Below, one piece after another: positions 1 to 9,260 of a DNA stretch of 29,161 nucleotides; position 1 is the first letter of the stretch; every line of letters begins with the position of its first letter. The notes under the pieces are model-generated. The model saw only the letters and a list, made by a program, of their open reading frames with translations, made no database searches and had not been told where the DNA came from. The stretch comes from Chara braunii. Its lineage: Eukaryota; Streptophyta; Charophyceae; Charales; Characeae. Where the stretch lies: contig BFEA01000111.1 in the NCBI GenBank assembly GCA_003427395.1, positions 838,481-867,641 of the forward strand, given 5' to 3'. Both the position numbers and the translations under genes were made by a program.

Positions 1-136
1 TTCCTCGTGAGTCATCCCGTTGTGGCCGTCGCAGCACCCAAGGTTTACTCACTTCAAGAACGGTAGGAACCTGTCCAGCCAGACTGGGCAGGTGCACTGA
101 TACAGAAGGGAACTGACGAAGGAAGAAGACAGCGAG

Positions 137-140
<4 letters not shown>

Positions 141-194
<54 letters not shown>
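141..194. repeat. (GA)n microsatellite
   Basis: An uninterrupted GA dinucleotide run of about 27 copies. The open frames crossing it only encode poly-Ser/Leu and are not genes. Confidence 0.97.
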
Positions 195-198
<4 letters not shown>

Positions 199-353
199 AA
201 AGAGAAAGGAGGTGGATAGGATGCTTAGTGCCTGGTTGGTTGGGCTGTCCAATGCACCGCTTCACCTGGACTGCACATGGCCGGGAAGATGATCTGTGTG
301 CATTCCTCTTTACTTTTCAACTTGATATTAGTTTTTGTTTGTTATCGCTGTTA

Positions 354-356
<3 letters not shown>

Positions 357-414
<58 letters not shown>
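357..414. repeat. (TTA)n microsatellite
   Basis: A pure TAT/TTA trinucleotide run of about 19 copies ending in a T tract. Open frames across it read as poly-Leu or poly-Tyr and are artefacts. Confidence 0.97.
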
Positions 415-415
<1 letters not shown>

Positions 416-420
416 TTTTT

Positions 421-899
421 ATTAAGCCTGACCGTAATCCAGGAAAGTTGAGTGTAAGGGGGAGGCCGCTCAGTTCAGGAAGTCTAAGTTGCCTGGGGGG
501 GATGACGGATGCTCGTTGGAGTGACTCCCGGACTCAGTGAGTGGTGACAACCAACAGTCTGCAGGCTCAATCGTGGCGTAAGTAGTTAATGTGTTGCTTT
601 GCTCTGTATTGGATGTACGAACGGCCAAGTCTGTGCTCTGCCACTGCCACGCTGCCGACGTCCTACTTACTCCCCGGGTGGTTTGCTGCAGAATGAGGTG
701 TTCGCTGTGCAGTGTGGCTGCGTTATAGGGGTTGCCTTGNNCATANCNGCTCCACTGCCGTACTGCTCATCGGGGGCCGTGCCTTCTGTGTATTTGCCAC
801 TTCTTCATTCCGAAGGTTGATGGCCCTNCTGCTGATGNCGGNGCTTCGTTTCACGGTCATCGACCGGCTAGCCCGCTCGCCCTGTTGTCCCTTACAGGN
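421..899. other. No gene seen; sequence with several N positions
   Basis: Unique-looking sequence with scattered ambiguous bases from 740 onward. I see no conserved motif, RNA gene or convincing codon structure here. Confidence 0.5.
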
Positions 900-1260
900 C
901 GGTTGCCCTGTTTATGCTGCTCCTGCTGGCTACTACGGGCTGCGGGAAACTGCTGCAGCTGTGGACTACGCACGGACTGCTGCTGTCTGCTGCAGCTGGG
1001 CACGAGCTATTGCTGCTACTACTGCCGTTGGCCGCCGCTGCATACTGCCGTTGGCCACCGCTGCATACTGCCGTTGCTGCTGTGTACTGCTGCGGCGTTT
1101 ACCATTACGGGCGCTGGNTGTTTTCTGAGAAGCGCCGCATTTTCACTTGCACTTCGAATAGAGCACGGGGGTGGTTGTGCTACTACTCCGGGGGTCCAGC
1201 GGGTCGCTGCCACAGCAAATAGTTACTGCTGCTGAGACCGTGTGGCTGAACAGCTATCAC
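900..1260. repeat. Decayed CTG/GCTG-rich low-complexity tract
   Basis: CTG-, GCTG- and GCCGTTGG-like words are heavily over-represented. Between about 1018 and 1085 a short unit containing CATACTGCCGTTGGCC recurs three times with small changes. All three + frames stay open here for a while because CTG repeats lack stops in every frame. The predicted Leu/Cys/Ala-rich peptides are therefore not evidence of a gene. Confidence 0.6.
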
Positions 1261-2995
1261 TGTCTCCACGCTGCCGCCGCGGGTTAAGCCTGTGCGTCCA
1301 GGTTTGGGGGGGGGCTGCTGCAAGTACAGTACTGACAGGTGTGCTTCCGGTGACGGACCATGCGGATGATTGAGCTGTTGTTGATCAGGCTGCCACAACA
1401 CATGGACTGTGGGTTGTTGTGCCTTTGAGAGACTGTAGCGGTGCCACCTTGCTGGGCACCGGACTACTGCTGTATTTTCATTGATGGGTCTCGCTGTACT
1501 CGCTGCATCTCTAGCTGAGCATCTTTGGGGTTTTATTGTGCGGTGCTGTATTTTACTATGCTCTGCATTATGCTTTAAGTACAGTGCCTTATTGCTGTAT
1601 GAGTCAATGCATTGCCCCCTTTTACTGCGCCATTCCCTTTAGCCGAGCACAATACTGTATGCAGTTGACTCTAGATCGCATTTTGGCTCGGCACTGTCAG
1701 TTCCCATACCAGAAAATTGCTGAGTACGACCCTGTTCCGAACCGGTTATCTGGGCCGGTGTCCAGCTGGGCTGGTGATGGTAACACCCGACGATGTCATC
1801 TATTGGAGCATTGGTCGACTTGGTGAGACTACTGCAGTCACCGGGCCTTGTCAGTTGTCACAAACAGCTATTGCCACAGTAGTTAGGTTTGAGAAGTTGC
1901 CACTGTAGTTTACGTTGAGGCCGCAGGTGACTACGCAGTAAGGCGTTGTTGTCATTACCGAACACAAGTACGACGCATATTANTGGCGCTATTTGNAGTG
2001 CATTTGGAGCACCGCCGTAGCTAAGTTTTCCTTCCGCAANGTTGGGCCCTTGNNGTGAGGCACTGCNATTGCTNTATTCTAGCGTGTGTATATGTGATAC
2101 GTTTGCTTGCTTCTGCTCCTAGCTGCTACGCACGTACATCCGCTGGGCGCCCCNCGTTTAGCAGAAATTCTGTAGTAATATACTCTCTGTTCAGATAAAG
2201 CCCGGGGGTGTGCCTTATTCAAGCCTTGGGTTTCTAGGCTGCATGGCTGCTTATCGGTCAGGGTGGAAGTACCACAACTAGGGAGGACCGATCAGACTCT
2301 GTGAGAGGGTCATCACTGCTACTTGGAAGTTNGCCTTTTTTTGGCTGCGAAGTGACAGACTAGTCGAAGGTGACCATGTTGTGGTATGAGGGAGCGATCA
2401 GACTTGGCAGGGGGGGGGGGATTGCTGCGACTCAAGAGACAGTCAGGAGACTGTTACTTACATTTCTACCGTGGTTTGACCGGCTCACTGCATTCCTTTT
2501 GGCCATCATTGCGGGGCCCTCAGGTGTATCAAGGCAACAGGGCCCTCTCCAGTGAGGTTGAGCGCACCTCTCCTGTATCTCGAGAGACTGAACAATTCTA
2601 CTTCTATCTTTCTCAGTCTAAGTCTAGCCTGAGGTTACGAGAGGAAGGCGGCAGGCGGGATTGAAACCCGTAGGACCGCGCCAAGGCCTCTGTGGGAGGT
2701 TCGCCGCACCGAGTGCGGGAGCTCTGCCGGAGCCCAGGCGGGGTTCTGGAGGCAGGGAACTTCAGGTATAATCTCGTTAACCTGTGTGATCCCTTCCCCT
2801 ATCTCTTATCATGGGATATCTGAATATGTACATGTAAGGCTATTACTTTTTGTTTTGCTATGTATGTGAGGACATGCATTGTGAAGGTTAAATGAACAAG
2901 TACATATGAGAGGTCATATAATTCTTGAGTGAAGCCAAATAGAATAAACTGGGGGATGGTGGGAGAAAGGTGGTATGCCTGTGTTTGACCGGGTC
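1261..2995. other. No gene seen; decayed repeat-like sequence
   Basis: TACTGC/CTGTA-type words continue to about 1900, with N positions at 1980-2350. The frames are short, overlap on both strands and carry no motif. A B-box-like word on the minus strand near 2659-2672 was considered and rejected as a tRNA or SINE. Confidence 0.5.
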
Positions 2996-3000
2996 AACCC

Positions 3001-4220
3001 AAGGCTGAGCTCCTCTAAGTTGATGTGGGCTCAGTGCTATGTTTTATTTATGTTTGCTGGGCTGAATGTATGATCTTAAGGGCTGGGCCTATCCTAAGTT
3101 GGACGGACCGGTCGCTGTTTTTTTATGGGGTTTCTGAACAGGAGGATGGGCACTCTAAGTTGGGATGTCTCAGAATCCTGGTGTTTCTTTTGTGGGTTGC
3201 TGAAAACAGGGCTGGGAATACTCTAAGTTGCGTGGACCTAGTACTGTGTGTGTTTTCTTCTGAGGGGGACACCGGTATAAGGTTGAGCGTACCCTTAGGT
3301 TAGGGCGGCTCAGTCATAAGCCATGAACATAAAAGTCAGCCAAAGTATACAACTTTGATACATATTATACGAACCTATATCATCTGGCAGACCGGGCACC
3401 CTAAGTTGGGAAAGCCAGTTAGTAAGTCAGGTAAAACAAGAAGAGGAGAAAAGCTATGAAGAGTACAATGAAGGTAACTAGGGCAGGCTGAGCGTACCCT
3501 TAAGTTAGGGCGGCTCGGTCCTATGCTCATGACAAGACAAAGGGTCAGAGAGTTAGTATAAACTTGTTTTATTTTCCCTTTTAAACACAAGGCAGGGTTG
3601 GATGTCTCCCTAAGTTGGGTAGGTCTGATCCTCTTCCTAATAAGAGAGAAANATATGAAGTTTGTGCAAGTATCAATGNTTGTTCTCATATATTTGTCGT
3701 TACGGAGGCTAAGCGTACCCTTAAGTTAGGGCGGCTTAGTCATACGNCGTTGTANTTTGTTCAGGCAAATTCTGTCTTGTGTAACTATACTGTTTAAGCT
3801 AGNTAGGCGTACCCTTAAGTTAGGGCGGCCTAGTGACATGCTCTTGTTGTTGATGTTTTGTAGGTTGGACGTACCCTTAAGTTAGGGCGGTCTGACCAGT
3901 CGTCGTTCGTGCTTGTTTTAGGCAGGTTAGACACACCCCTAAGTTGGGGCAGCCCAATCCTATGCCCNATGTAACCTTGTGGAGGGCTGGCTAGACATAC
4001 CCTTNAGTTAGGGCAGTCAAGTCTTANGCTTCATGTCGTNAGTTTAANNAGAAGCCAGNCGTACCCTTAAGCTANGGCGGTCTGGTCATATGTTTTATGA
4101 CTAGAGTTTATCTGGAGTTGGGCATACCCTTAAGTTAGGGCAGTCCAGTTGTGCGTACTCTTACTTGTTTACCTANGCAGGTTGNGCATACNCTTAAGTT
4201 AGGGCCGTGTCTGATCCTAA
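3001..4220 (+). repeat. Array of about 16 covarying hairpin units around a GTACCCTTAAGTTAGGG core
   Basis: Units recur every 60-110 bp. From about 3284 onward the typical core is GTACCCTTAAGTTAGGGCG; earlier units have a looser YCCTAAGTTGG core. Arms on both sides of the core pair with each other and change together. Examples are CTGAGC/GCTCAG (3005-3010/3029-3034), TGAGC/GCTCA (3284-3288/3308-3312), CTGGC/GCCAG (3384-3388/3414-3418), CTAAGC/GCTTAG (3709-3714/3734-3739), TAGGC/GCCTA (3804-3808/3828-3832), GGTTGGAC/GTCTGACC (3863-3870/3890-3897) and TTGGGC/GTCCAG (4118-4123/4143-4148). Most also carry the inner pair CCCT/AGGG, and one unit (about 3925-3960) has CCCC/GGGG instead. The sequence between units is much less conserved. 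The function is unknown. It could be a satellite, or a transcribed structured RNA array. No open frame spans it. Confidence 0.85.
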
Positions 4221-4454
4221 GCCATAAGTGAGGGGGTTTATTAAAGGGAACGAACANAATGATCNAATGAACTACTTGGACAAATTGATGTGGGATTGTG
4301 AGAGAGGTATGTGTATGCATGCTTATGGGCTCTCACTTGGGGCGTNTTTTCGATAGGTTAGTTGCTTTAGATGCTCGCCAAGTGTTGGAGTCATAGGTAG
4401 ATCAGATGGATGATGGGAGNGAGANCTTGGGATGAAGGTAGGANTGACCCTGCT

Positions 4455-4602
4455 AGGAGTTAGGATCAGGGCTAGCCCACAACCTCATCTAGAGGTTGTG
4501 CGGACTGTCATTGATCCTGAACCGTCNAGGAGTTAGGATCAGGGCTAGCCCACAACCTCATCTAGAGGTTGTGCGGACTGTCATTGATCCTGAACCGTCG
4601 AG
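4455..4602. repeat. Tandem duplication, two copies of 73 bp, with an internal hairpin
   Basis: Copy 1 is 4455-4527 and copy 2 is 4528-4600, identical apart from one N. Each copy holds the perfect inverted repeat CACAACCTC / GAGGTTGTG around a 5-nt loop, and an outer pair AGGATCA / TGATCCT. Each unit can therefore fold as a nested stem. Confidence 0.92.
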
Positions 4603-5059
4603 CAGGCGTCAGAAGTTAGTCCCAAGTATAGTCGCTTTGTCCTTTCTGTCTTTTCAACTATGTATGAATCTTGACAGCCAGCCGACACTTGAGTGTCGAA
4701 CGTGACCCCCGAGACTATCGAGGATCGCGCGATTAGGGGTACCACGTAGTACTCCATCGTTGCGAGTGCTCGCATACTCATGCATTGCTAGCCGATATGA
4801 GAAGGCCCTACGTCCGCGCAATTTTATACTAAGTCTTATGCGCGACGCCTAACCGAATTCTGGCTCAGAGAGTTATGGGTCGGGTACTGAAGGGACTAGG
4901 AGTTGTTGTGTTGTGGCGTTGTTTGTGGTGTCTGTTTCGCGTGGGGTTCCAAGTGTTATGGGTGAGTAAGCGTGAGTGTCGTGGTGTAACGCGTGGGTGT
5001 GTAGTGCGTCCCAGTCGACCGACGTCGAGTTGCGTTTGGGACTTCAGCCCCCCAGTACG
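4603..5059. other. No gene seen; GT-rich tract with a small hairpin
   Basis: A perfect 7-bp inverted repeat CGACACT/AGTGTCG lies at 4683-4698. Bases 4860-5020 are GT-rich on the + strand. The short frames here have no recognisable content. Confidence 0.5.
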
Positions 5060-5410
5060 ATGATTCGCGTACGGGTTCGATCTTCGGGCGTTCGACCGCG
5101 CGTACCCCCTATGCTACAGCGAGCGAGAAACGCCCTCGGCTGGGCCACCTCTGAAATTGCATACGAAAAGCTTTCGCATGTGGTTCAGTAGCTCGACAGG
5201 GATACGTCCGCCTAAGGGATGGTGACAGCTCCCGCAGGTGGAGGTAGCGGTGCCTCGCGTGACTCTGTCCTGTCGTAGGGGCCTGCGAGAGGTACGGCTG
5301 GCGCACTCGGCTTTAGCGGCAAACGCTCTCCGCGACAAGTCCTGCATAATCCTGCGTGACGCGGCCGGGAGGGTCCCCGTGCGGGACCGATGCGCTCGAC
5401 ACTAGGGGAT
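5060..5410 (-). repeat. Dispersed repeat, inverted relative to 27460-27830
   Basis: The reverse complement of this stretch aligns along its length with 27460-27830 on the + strand, by eye at roughly 70-80% identity with small gaps. Strong shared blocks include GCGTCACGCAGGAT-like, GAGCTGTCACCA, CACATGCGAA, GAGGGCG and GGTACGCGCGGT. It may be a solo LTR or fragment of another retroelement family, or the terminal inverted repeat of a large element. No coding content was seen. Confidence 0.75.
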
Positions 5411-6048
5411 TATTGGGATTACGAGAACGAATATTGAAGGAACCAAGGACCACAAGGTACGTATGAATATCTGCTCAACCTGAGAGACTTTTTCTAAATC
5501 TTTGCTTCCCCCATCCCTTTTTTCGGATACCCTGATTGAATTCCGTGATTCCAAGAGAGAAAAGAGTCAGCCGGAGGCGAAGAAGGAAGAAGGGAACGAA
5601 GTGAGAAGGGTTCCCGATGAGGAGAATGAGAGGGAATAGATAGGCTAGTGATCACCGATTGATAGGCGGATAAAGTCCTGAGACCCGGATAATTCCACGC
5701 TTGAGGTGGGCCGAGTAGAGGCGTGGTACCGAATAGGCTAACTAGGACTAAGGGTCGGCTCGGTGGGGGACATAGAACGCGGGTGTGTGACTTCGGTCCG
5801 ACTCCGGAGGAAGGGTTGCCACCCTTCTTCGGGGATAACCTGTGTTCGCAGCTAGTCCTTATACTTGGAAGTGGGAGGACCTCTCAGCGGGGGAGGACAG
5901 GAAGGTAGCCGAGTGAGACGACGTTCCTTCTCTGGTCCATTTGAACCTGTTGGGCTCACAGGCACCTTCTTCTTGCAGGGTAGGGGTGGTCTCTCGAGTG
6001 GCCAAATAGAGAAGGAAGACTAAAATTATCTCTCGTTGATTAGGGTGA
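5411..6048 (+). other. Leader upstream of the polycistronic ORFs
   Basis: This stretch of about 640 bp lies immediately before the first ORF. It has no convincing frame of its own; the 61-codon frame at 5723-5908 has no recognisable features. A clear LTR end or primer-binding site was not identified. The word TGGTACCGAATAGG at about 5722 begins with TGG, as tRNA-primed sites do, but does not match a tRNA end I can name. Confidence 0.4.
5457..5978 (+). other. Possible leader intron
   Basis: A strong donor-like word CAAG|GTACGTAT occurs at 5453-5464. A pyrimidine-rich acceptor CACCTTCTTCTTGCAG| ends at 5978, giving a 522-bp candidate intron whose removal places the first ATG about 70 nt after the junction. 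This rests on splice-site words alone. Leader introns are known in some plant retroelements and pararetroviruses. Confidence 0.3.
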
Positions 6049-6402
6049 ATGAGCCTAGCAGCGTTCCCGGAATGGATTAGCGTAAGAAGCTTCGGTAGGG
6101 TCGACGTGTGGTGCTATACCTTCCGCCTGTGGACGGGAGACTTTGATGTGGCCATCTATGTAGAAGAGGGGCAACACCAGGAAGAGAATTTCCGCTGCGG
6201 ATGGGGGGCGGCGGTCAACGACTCCCGTGGGGCTAGAGGTGAGTTGCGAGGGTACGGATTCAGTTACTTCTACTCCTTAGGGTACCGAACTTATCCTAGG
6301 GGCGGCCGGCCTGCGCCGGTGATTCCGGACGCCTATCTCGACGGGTCGGACGGGTGGAGAGTGTTAGTACCGATTATAGAAGAAATGGTGGGGCACCTAT
6401 GA
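6049..6402 (+). CDS. Unknown protein, family A copy 1 (117 aa)
   Basis: First ORF of the cassette, starting at ATG 6049 and running open to TGA 6400-6402. It is a paralogue of the next two ORFs. Shared blocks are VDVWCY at residues 18-23, LWTGDFD at 27-33, YVEEG at 37-41, the YFYSLGYRTY segment near 73-82, PAPVIP at 88-93 and AYLDGSDGWRVL at 95-106. It lacks the five or so residues after MSL seen in copies 2 and 3 and has a less conserved middle, so it is the most diverged copy. It has no signal peptide, membrane segment or domain that I recognise. Its stop overlaps the next start as ATGA. The conserved acidic and aromatic core suggests a small globular soluble protein; that is inference only. 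Confidence 0.7.
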   Translation: MSLAAFPEWISVRSFGRVDVWCYTFRLWTGDFDVAIYVEEGQHQEENFRCGWGAAVNDSRGARGELRGYGFSYFYSLGYRTYPRGGRPAPVIPDAYLDGSDGWRVLVPIIEEMVGHL

Positions 6403-6761
6403 GCTTGGGGGTTCTAGAGTTTGAACCAGCAGGCATTAGTGTGGGAAGCCGTGGTGGTGTAAACGTGTGGTGCTACAACTTTTACCTGTGGACACGAGAT
6501 TTCGATTTAGCGCTTTACGTGGAAGAAGGGATTGACCGAGGGGAAGCCTTCCTAAATAGTTGGGAAGAAGCGGTTGGCCAAGCACAGCTAGAGAGGGAGC
6601 TTTTAGGAGGGTACGAGATCCGGTATTTCTATACTCTGGGGTGCCGCAGCTTCCGACGAGGGGAGCAACCCGCCCCGGTTATACCAAAAGCGTATCTGGA
6701 TGGGTCAGACGGGTGGAGAGTGCTAGTCTCGATCATAGAGGAGATAGTGGAGAACATATGA
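6399..6761 (+). CDS. Unknown protein, family A copy 2 (120 aa)
   Basis: Starts at ATG 6399 inside the stop of copy 1 (ATGA at 6399-6402) and ends at TGA 6759-6761. An upstream in-frame extension is possible, but the ATG at 6399 is chosen because copy 3 begins at the equivalent ATGAGCTT. Blocks in order: MSLGVLEFEP at the N-terminus, VNVWCY at residues 21-26, LWTRDFD at 30-36, YVEEG at 40-44, NSWEEAVG at 53-60, a charged helical stretch at about 62-70, YFYTLG at 76-81 and AYLDGSDGWRVL at 98-109. This copy is intact. It is closest to copy 3, with long near-identical stretches of DNA, pointing to a tandem duplication with a 359-bp step. Confidence 0.75.
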   Translation: MSLGVLEFEPAGISVGSRGGVNVWCYNFYLWTRDFDLALYVEEGIDRGEAFLNSWEEAVGQAQLERELLGGYEIRYFYTLGCRSFRRGEQPAPVIPKAYLDGSDGWRVLVSIIEEIVENI

Positions 6762-7132
6762 GCTTAGGGGTTTTAGAGTTTGAGCCAGGAGGCATCATGG
6801 TGGGTGACTGTGGGGGAGTAGACGTGTGGTGCTACAAGTTCTTCCTGTGGATCGGGGATTGGGACATCGCTCTCTACGTTGAAGAGGGAACGGATCTAGG
6901 AGAAGGTTTTCTTAATAGTTGGGAGGAGGCTGTTGGCCTCGCGCAATTGGAGAAGGAACTTCGGGGGGCCTACGAGACCCGGTATTTCTATACTCTAGGT
7001 TACCGTACCTACCGATGAGGTGAGCGGCCGGCCCCGATCATACCGGAGGCCTACCTCGACGGGTCTGACGGGTGGAAGGTATTGATAGGGATCGCTAAGA
7101 AGGTGGTACGAAGCCAAGAGGGACATGGTTAG
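6758..7132 (+). pseudogene. Unknown protein, family A copy 3, one premature stop
   Basis: Starts at ATG 6758, overlapping the stop of copy 2 as ATGA (6758-6761). The frame is interrupted by TGA at 7016-7018 (codon 87), where copy 2 has an Arg codon, so CGA or AGA became TGA. It then continues in frame through the same PAP, IP and AYLDGSDGW blocks to TAG 7130-7132, for 124 codons in all. The tail after DGSDGWKVL is more basic than in copies 1 and 2. Its end overlaps the next ORF's ATG (7125) by 8 nt. The single lesion and the conserved reading frame after it show that it was coding until recently. Confidence 0.7.
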
Positions 7133-7868
7133 GATTGTAGAAGCAGGAGAAAACGACAGAGTGAAAATCGAGAAGGCATACCTTCTCAAAGATTCTGAAT
7201 GCTTTAGCGTCCCTTTGGATCATCATATGGAGAGATACCTAGCGGGGCGCGAGAGAGGGGTAGAACTTGAGAAAGGGGTCTTTCTCTGGGCACGGTTCGC
7301 AGTGGGCATTTGGGAAGGAGATCAGTGGACTAGAAATAGACCTAGGAATGGGGGGAAGGCCCGACGAGCGGTGGTTCGTGCCGAAGGCACGGTCTATCTA
7401 AGCCGGGAGGCGTGGGTCGAGTACGTCACCCCCAGGGCCTTAGGGTGGTATCGGGAGGACCACTGGGAGTCACGCGCGGGACCTGTCCTGAGGCGGATCT
7501 TCGAGGAGGTGCCCCTTCAGCATAGCCTACCGTTCCGCTTGCGGGTGACTTGCACCCGGGACGAGGAATATCCTCGACCCGCGGGTTGCGTCCAGGCTAT
7601 CTTCCCTTCTTACGTCTTCAGGAGGGTGTGTGGAGAAGGGGTTGCATATGAAAAAGTAGTGAGATCTATTAGGCGGGAAAGAAGGAGGGGTCTGTCCTTT
7701 CGCTCGCTCCACTGGTTATATTCCTATTGCGTGGACAACCCTGTCCCGTATGGGGTTAGGGCATATCGGATCACGGAGAGGATCTCTCTTGAGTCGGAGA
7801 GAGACCGTGAGGGCGGACGGGACTACCGATACCAAAGGGTGTTTGGGGTGCGTCAAAGGGTAGAATGA
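7125..7868 (+). CDS. Unknown protein, family B copy 1 (247 aa)
   Basis: Starts at ATG 7125, overlapping the previous ORF by 8 nt, and is open to TGA 7866-7868. It is the only intact member of a second family. Shared family blocks: GVFLWAR at residues 51-57; TVYLSREAW at 89-97; YPRPAG at 149-154; a hydrophobic-P-x-Y-V-F-R block near 159-166; and LHWLYSYCVD at 195-204 followed by a Pro-rich turn. The protein is Arg-rich (RRERRRG near 183-189), so nucleic-acid binding is possible but unproven. No known fold, catalytic motif, signal peptide or membrane helix is visible. The next ORF begins with the ATG directly after this stop (TGAATG). Confidence 0.7.
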   Translation: MVRIVEAGENDRVKIEKAYLLKDSECFSVPLDHHMERYLAGRERGVELEKGVFLWARFAVGIWEGDQWTRNRPRNGGKARRAVVRAEGTVYLSREAWVEYVTPRALGWYREDHWESRAGPVLRRIFEEVPLQHSLPFRLRVTCTRDEEYPRPAGCVQAIFPSYVFRRVCGEGVAYEKVVRSIRRERRRGLSFRSLHWLYSYCVDNPVPYGVRAYRITERISLESERDREGGRDYRYQRVFGVRQRVE

Positions 7869-8555
7869 ATGATTCAATTTGACCAGGGCTTCAGTAGGTT
7901 CGTTGAGTCCCCTCTAGACGAACGAGGGGTGTGTAGCCTGGTTCCGAGCAGCGGGAGAATCCCCGATTGGAGAAGGTTAGAAGGAGGGGAGATTACGGTT
8001 GGAGGTAATTTCGTGTGGATAGAATCGGAAGAGGCTGAGGAGAGAACGGCTGAGGTGCGGCTTAAAGTCACCTCGGTGATCTTCGTCAAGTCAGAGGCTT
8101 GGTCGAAGATTATCGTACCCCTGGCCTTGGGCGAAGGGGGTGGGCTGGACTTGTTAATTAGGGAGGCTAGAGAAGTCAGAAGGAGGTGGATAGATAGGGT
8201 CCGAAAGGAGTTTGAGTTTGAGGCGTTGGAAGCCGAGAGGTTCGCCAGGGCAGGCGAACTCCCAAGGGCAAGTTACCCTGTGACCGTGAGGGTCCCAAAC
8301 TTTGTGTTCTCAAGAGAGAGTGAGGGAAGAGTGGTGAGCCTCCTGGAAAGAGGGAGGAGTTTGGGTTTACCCTTTGGAGCCCTTTGGACGCTGTAAACGC
8401 ATTGTATCGATCAGGGTATCCCTCCACGCGGGAAGCTTTGGGGGATCTTTAGGAGATTGGGGTCCCTAGGGAAACCCTTTACTCTCTCACCGGAAAGATA
8501 CCGCCGGTGGGTTTTCAAAACGGCGTTGGTAGATTGTGAGATTTGTGCTCAGTGA
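7869..8555 (+). pseudogene. Unknown protein, family B copy 2, one premature stop (228 codons)
   Basis: ATG 7869 abuts the previous stop. The frame is interrupted by TAA 8394-8396 and continues in the same frame to TGA 8553-8555. Family blocks seen: GGNFVW at residues 45-50; VIFVKSEAW at 70-78; LPRAS at 131-135; VPNFVFSR at 142-149; a V-x-x-LLERGR helix at 155-163; and LW-T-L-stop-T-H-CID at about 172-180. The paralogues have Tyr at the stop position (WLYSYCVD, WLYTRCVD), so TAT or TAC probably became TAA. The C-terminal stretch after the stop keeps the IPP and GIFRRL pattern also found in copy 3. Confidence 0.65.
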
Positions 8556-9260
8556 AAACGGGGTGGTAGAAGCAATAGGGCTAGTGACGCGGGTAAAGTC
8601 TTGATTCCGGGAGACCCTTGGGTGACTCCTTACTGGATGAGCGTTGAGAAAGGTGGAGTCATCCGAGAAGGGGTCTACGAGTGGGTTCGAGCTCGCAGGC
8701 TCACTTGGAAGGAAGGAATGCAAAGAGGAGGCCCGCCAGACCTCAGTCGTTTCCCAGAGATTTGGGCTACGATCTTCCTCAACGAGGAGACGTGGACTGA
8801 AGTGTGGAGGGGATTAGTAACAGGCCAAGAGACCCATACGGAGTACCGTGAGTCCGCAAGGCTGTTAGCAAACAACCTGGTGCTGGGTGATTACGAGGAA
8901 GGGACTTTCGAGTCGTGGACGCAGGTGTCCTTCGCCGAACCCGGCGAGGTCCCTCGTGCGTCCGGGGTCCTCCATGCGAACTTACCCCAATTCTTGACAA
9001 ACTCATTCTTAAGAGACCCGGAGGAAAGAGTAGTGGCGGTACTTAGAGCAGCTCGGGAATCCGGAGTGCGGACTACAGGATTGTTCTGGCTATACACGCG
9101 GTGCGTGGACGCTGGGGTTCCCCCAAAAGGAGAGTTATCCGCTATATTCGGGAGATTGAGAGAGTTTGAGGGGGTCCGAGCTCACGTCGCGGACGTCCCG
9201 TACGCCCGCCTCTTCGGGGAAGAGCAGGTGGCTAACCGGCGGGGGTACGAAGCCCGATGA
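8556..9260 (+). pseudogene. Unknown protein, family B copy 3, start region damaged
   Basis: A clear frame runs from about 8601 to TGA 9258-9260 (about 219 codons). Family blocks are GVYEWVR, TIFLNEETW, VPRASG, LPQFL, the EERVVAVLRAARESG helix and LFWLYTRCVD followed by VPPKGEL. By comparison with copies 1 and 2 about 20-45 residues should precede 8637, but no ATG is present. One frame from about 8554 reads VVEA and RVK words similar to the start of copy 1 before meeting a stop near 8602, which suggests a frameshift at about 8595-8605. A GTG at 8570 could be a mutated ATG. The end overlaps the next ORF as ATGA (9257-9260). Confidence 0.62.

Noticed and set aside
228-425. Leu- or Tyr-rich ORFs across the TTA repeat
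   Set aside because: Pure consequence of the microsatellite.
712-1235. Three overlapping + strand ORFs of 100-167 codons
   Set aside because: They arise from CTG-rich low-complexity sequence containing N bases. All three frames are open at once and none has a motif.
2655-2690. tRNA T-arm-like word on the minus strand (GGGTTTCAATCCCG)
   Set aside because: The loop has one base too many for a T arm, no A box lies at the right distance, and no cloverleaf can be drawn.
3001-4220. CRISPR-like repeat-spacer array
   Set aside because: Spacing is irregular (60-110 bp), units vary, the intervening sequences are partly related, and the context is a eukaryotic repeat locus with no cas genes.
5723-5908. 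61-codon ORF in the leader as an upstream gene
   Set aside because: No similarity to the cassette families, no coupling to the next ORF, and it lies inside the candidate intron.
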